A stretch of 64,000 bases of DNA from Branchiostoma floridae. Lineage: Eukaryota > Chordata > Leptocardii > Amphioxiformes > Branchiostomatidae. The first letter of the stretch is position 1. The text below holds more notes on this DNA, generated by a model. That model was not told the DNA's origin, searched no databases, and worked only from the letters and a program-made list of their open reading frames with translations. The stretch itself is not shown here. The DNA is taken from NCBI RefSeq assembly GCF_000003815.2, contig NC_049981.1, forward strand, positions 21,151,645-21,215,644. The letters are read 5' to 3'.

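Overview
This window reads as animal nuclear DNA, most likely from a cephalochordate (amphioxus, Branchiostoma) or another intron-rich marine deuterostome. The reasons are short GT-AG exons in long introns, many small inverted-repeat transposons, frequent ACATGTACATGT-type words and deuterostome extracellular domains. The species call is an inference; nothing in the window proves it.

Left part (1-5143, minus strand): five exons of a short-chain dehydrogenase/reductase of the SDR16C/RDH10/HSD17B11 type. The TGxxxGxG, NNAG and S-YxxxK motifs are split across exons. From about 5.1 to 11.9 kb I find no convincing gene, only microsatellites, dispersed repeats and a segmental duplication.

Main part (11.9 kb to the right edge, plus strand): one very large gene for a secreted cysteine-rich mosaic protein. 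It has a CCAAT/TATA/initiator promoter, a non-coding first exon at 11919-11959, a signal-peptide exon at 15536-15629 and then 56 more coding exons, still open at base 64000. I place 57 coding exons, about 8.0 kb of coding sequence and about 2,670 residues, all in one consistent reading frame. Domain order: signal peptide; [Tg1-Tg1-CGGC domain-WAP x3]; [Tg1-Tg1-CGGC domain-WAP x6]; VWC x7; WAP; VWC x6; WAP x3; antistasin-like x19; WAP; VWC (cut by the edge). Nearly every exon is one domain with phase-1 introns on both sides, the classic arrangement for exon shuffling. An alternative last exon at 30788 carries a stop and poly(A) signals, predicting a short isoform of about 627 residues.

The most unusual feature is that at least eleven exons of this gene sit beside tandem partial copies of themselves. 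Most copies carry the intron 3' end, the splice acceptor and the first part of the exon, but no donor, and lie upstream of the intact exon (for example six decoys before exon 51 and two each before exons 23, 26, 28 and 37). A smaller set carries exon end plus donor and lies downstream. Introns also hold three copies of a 1.6-1.8 kb TA-target inverted-repeat transposon, one nested inside an element with a 9-bp target duplication, and seven copies of a roughly 215-bp palindromic MITE. Other points are a 19-domain antistasin array with diversified predicted P1 residues, a seventh cysteine in every Tg1 domain, and a WAP domain that has lost exactly the C2-C7 disulfide pair.
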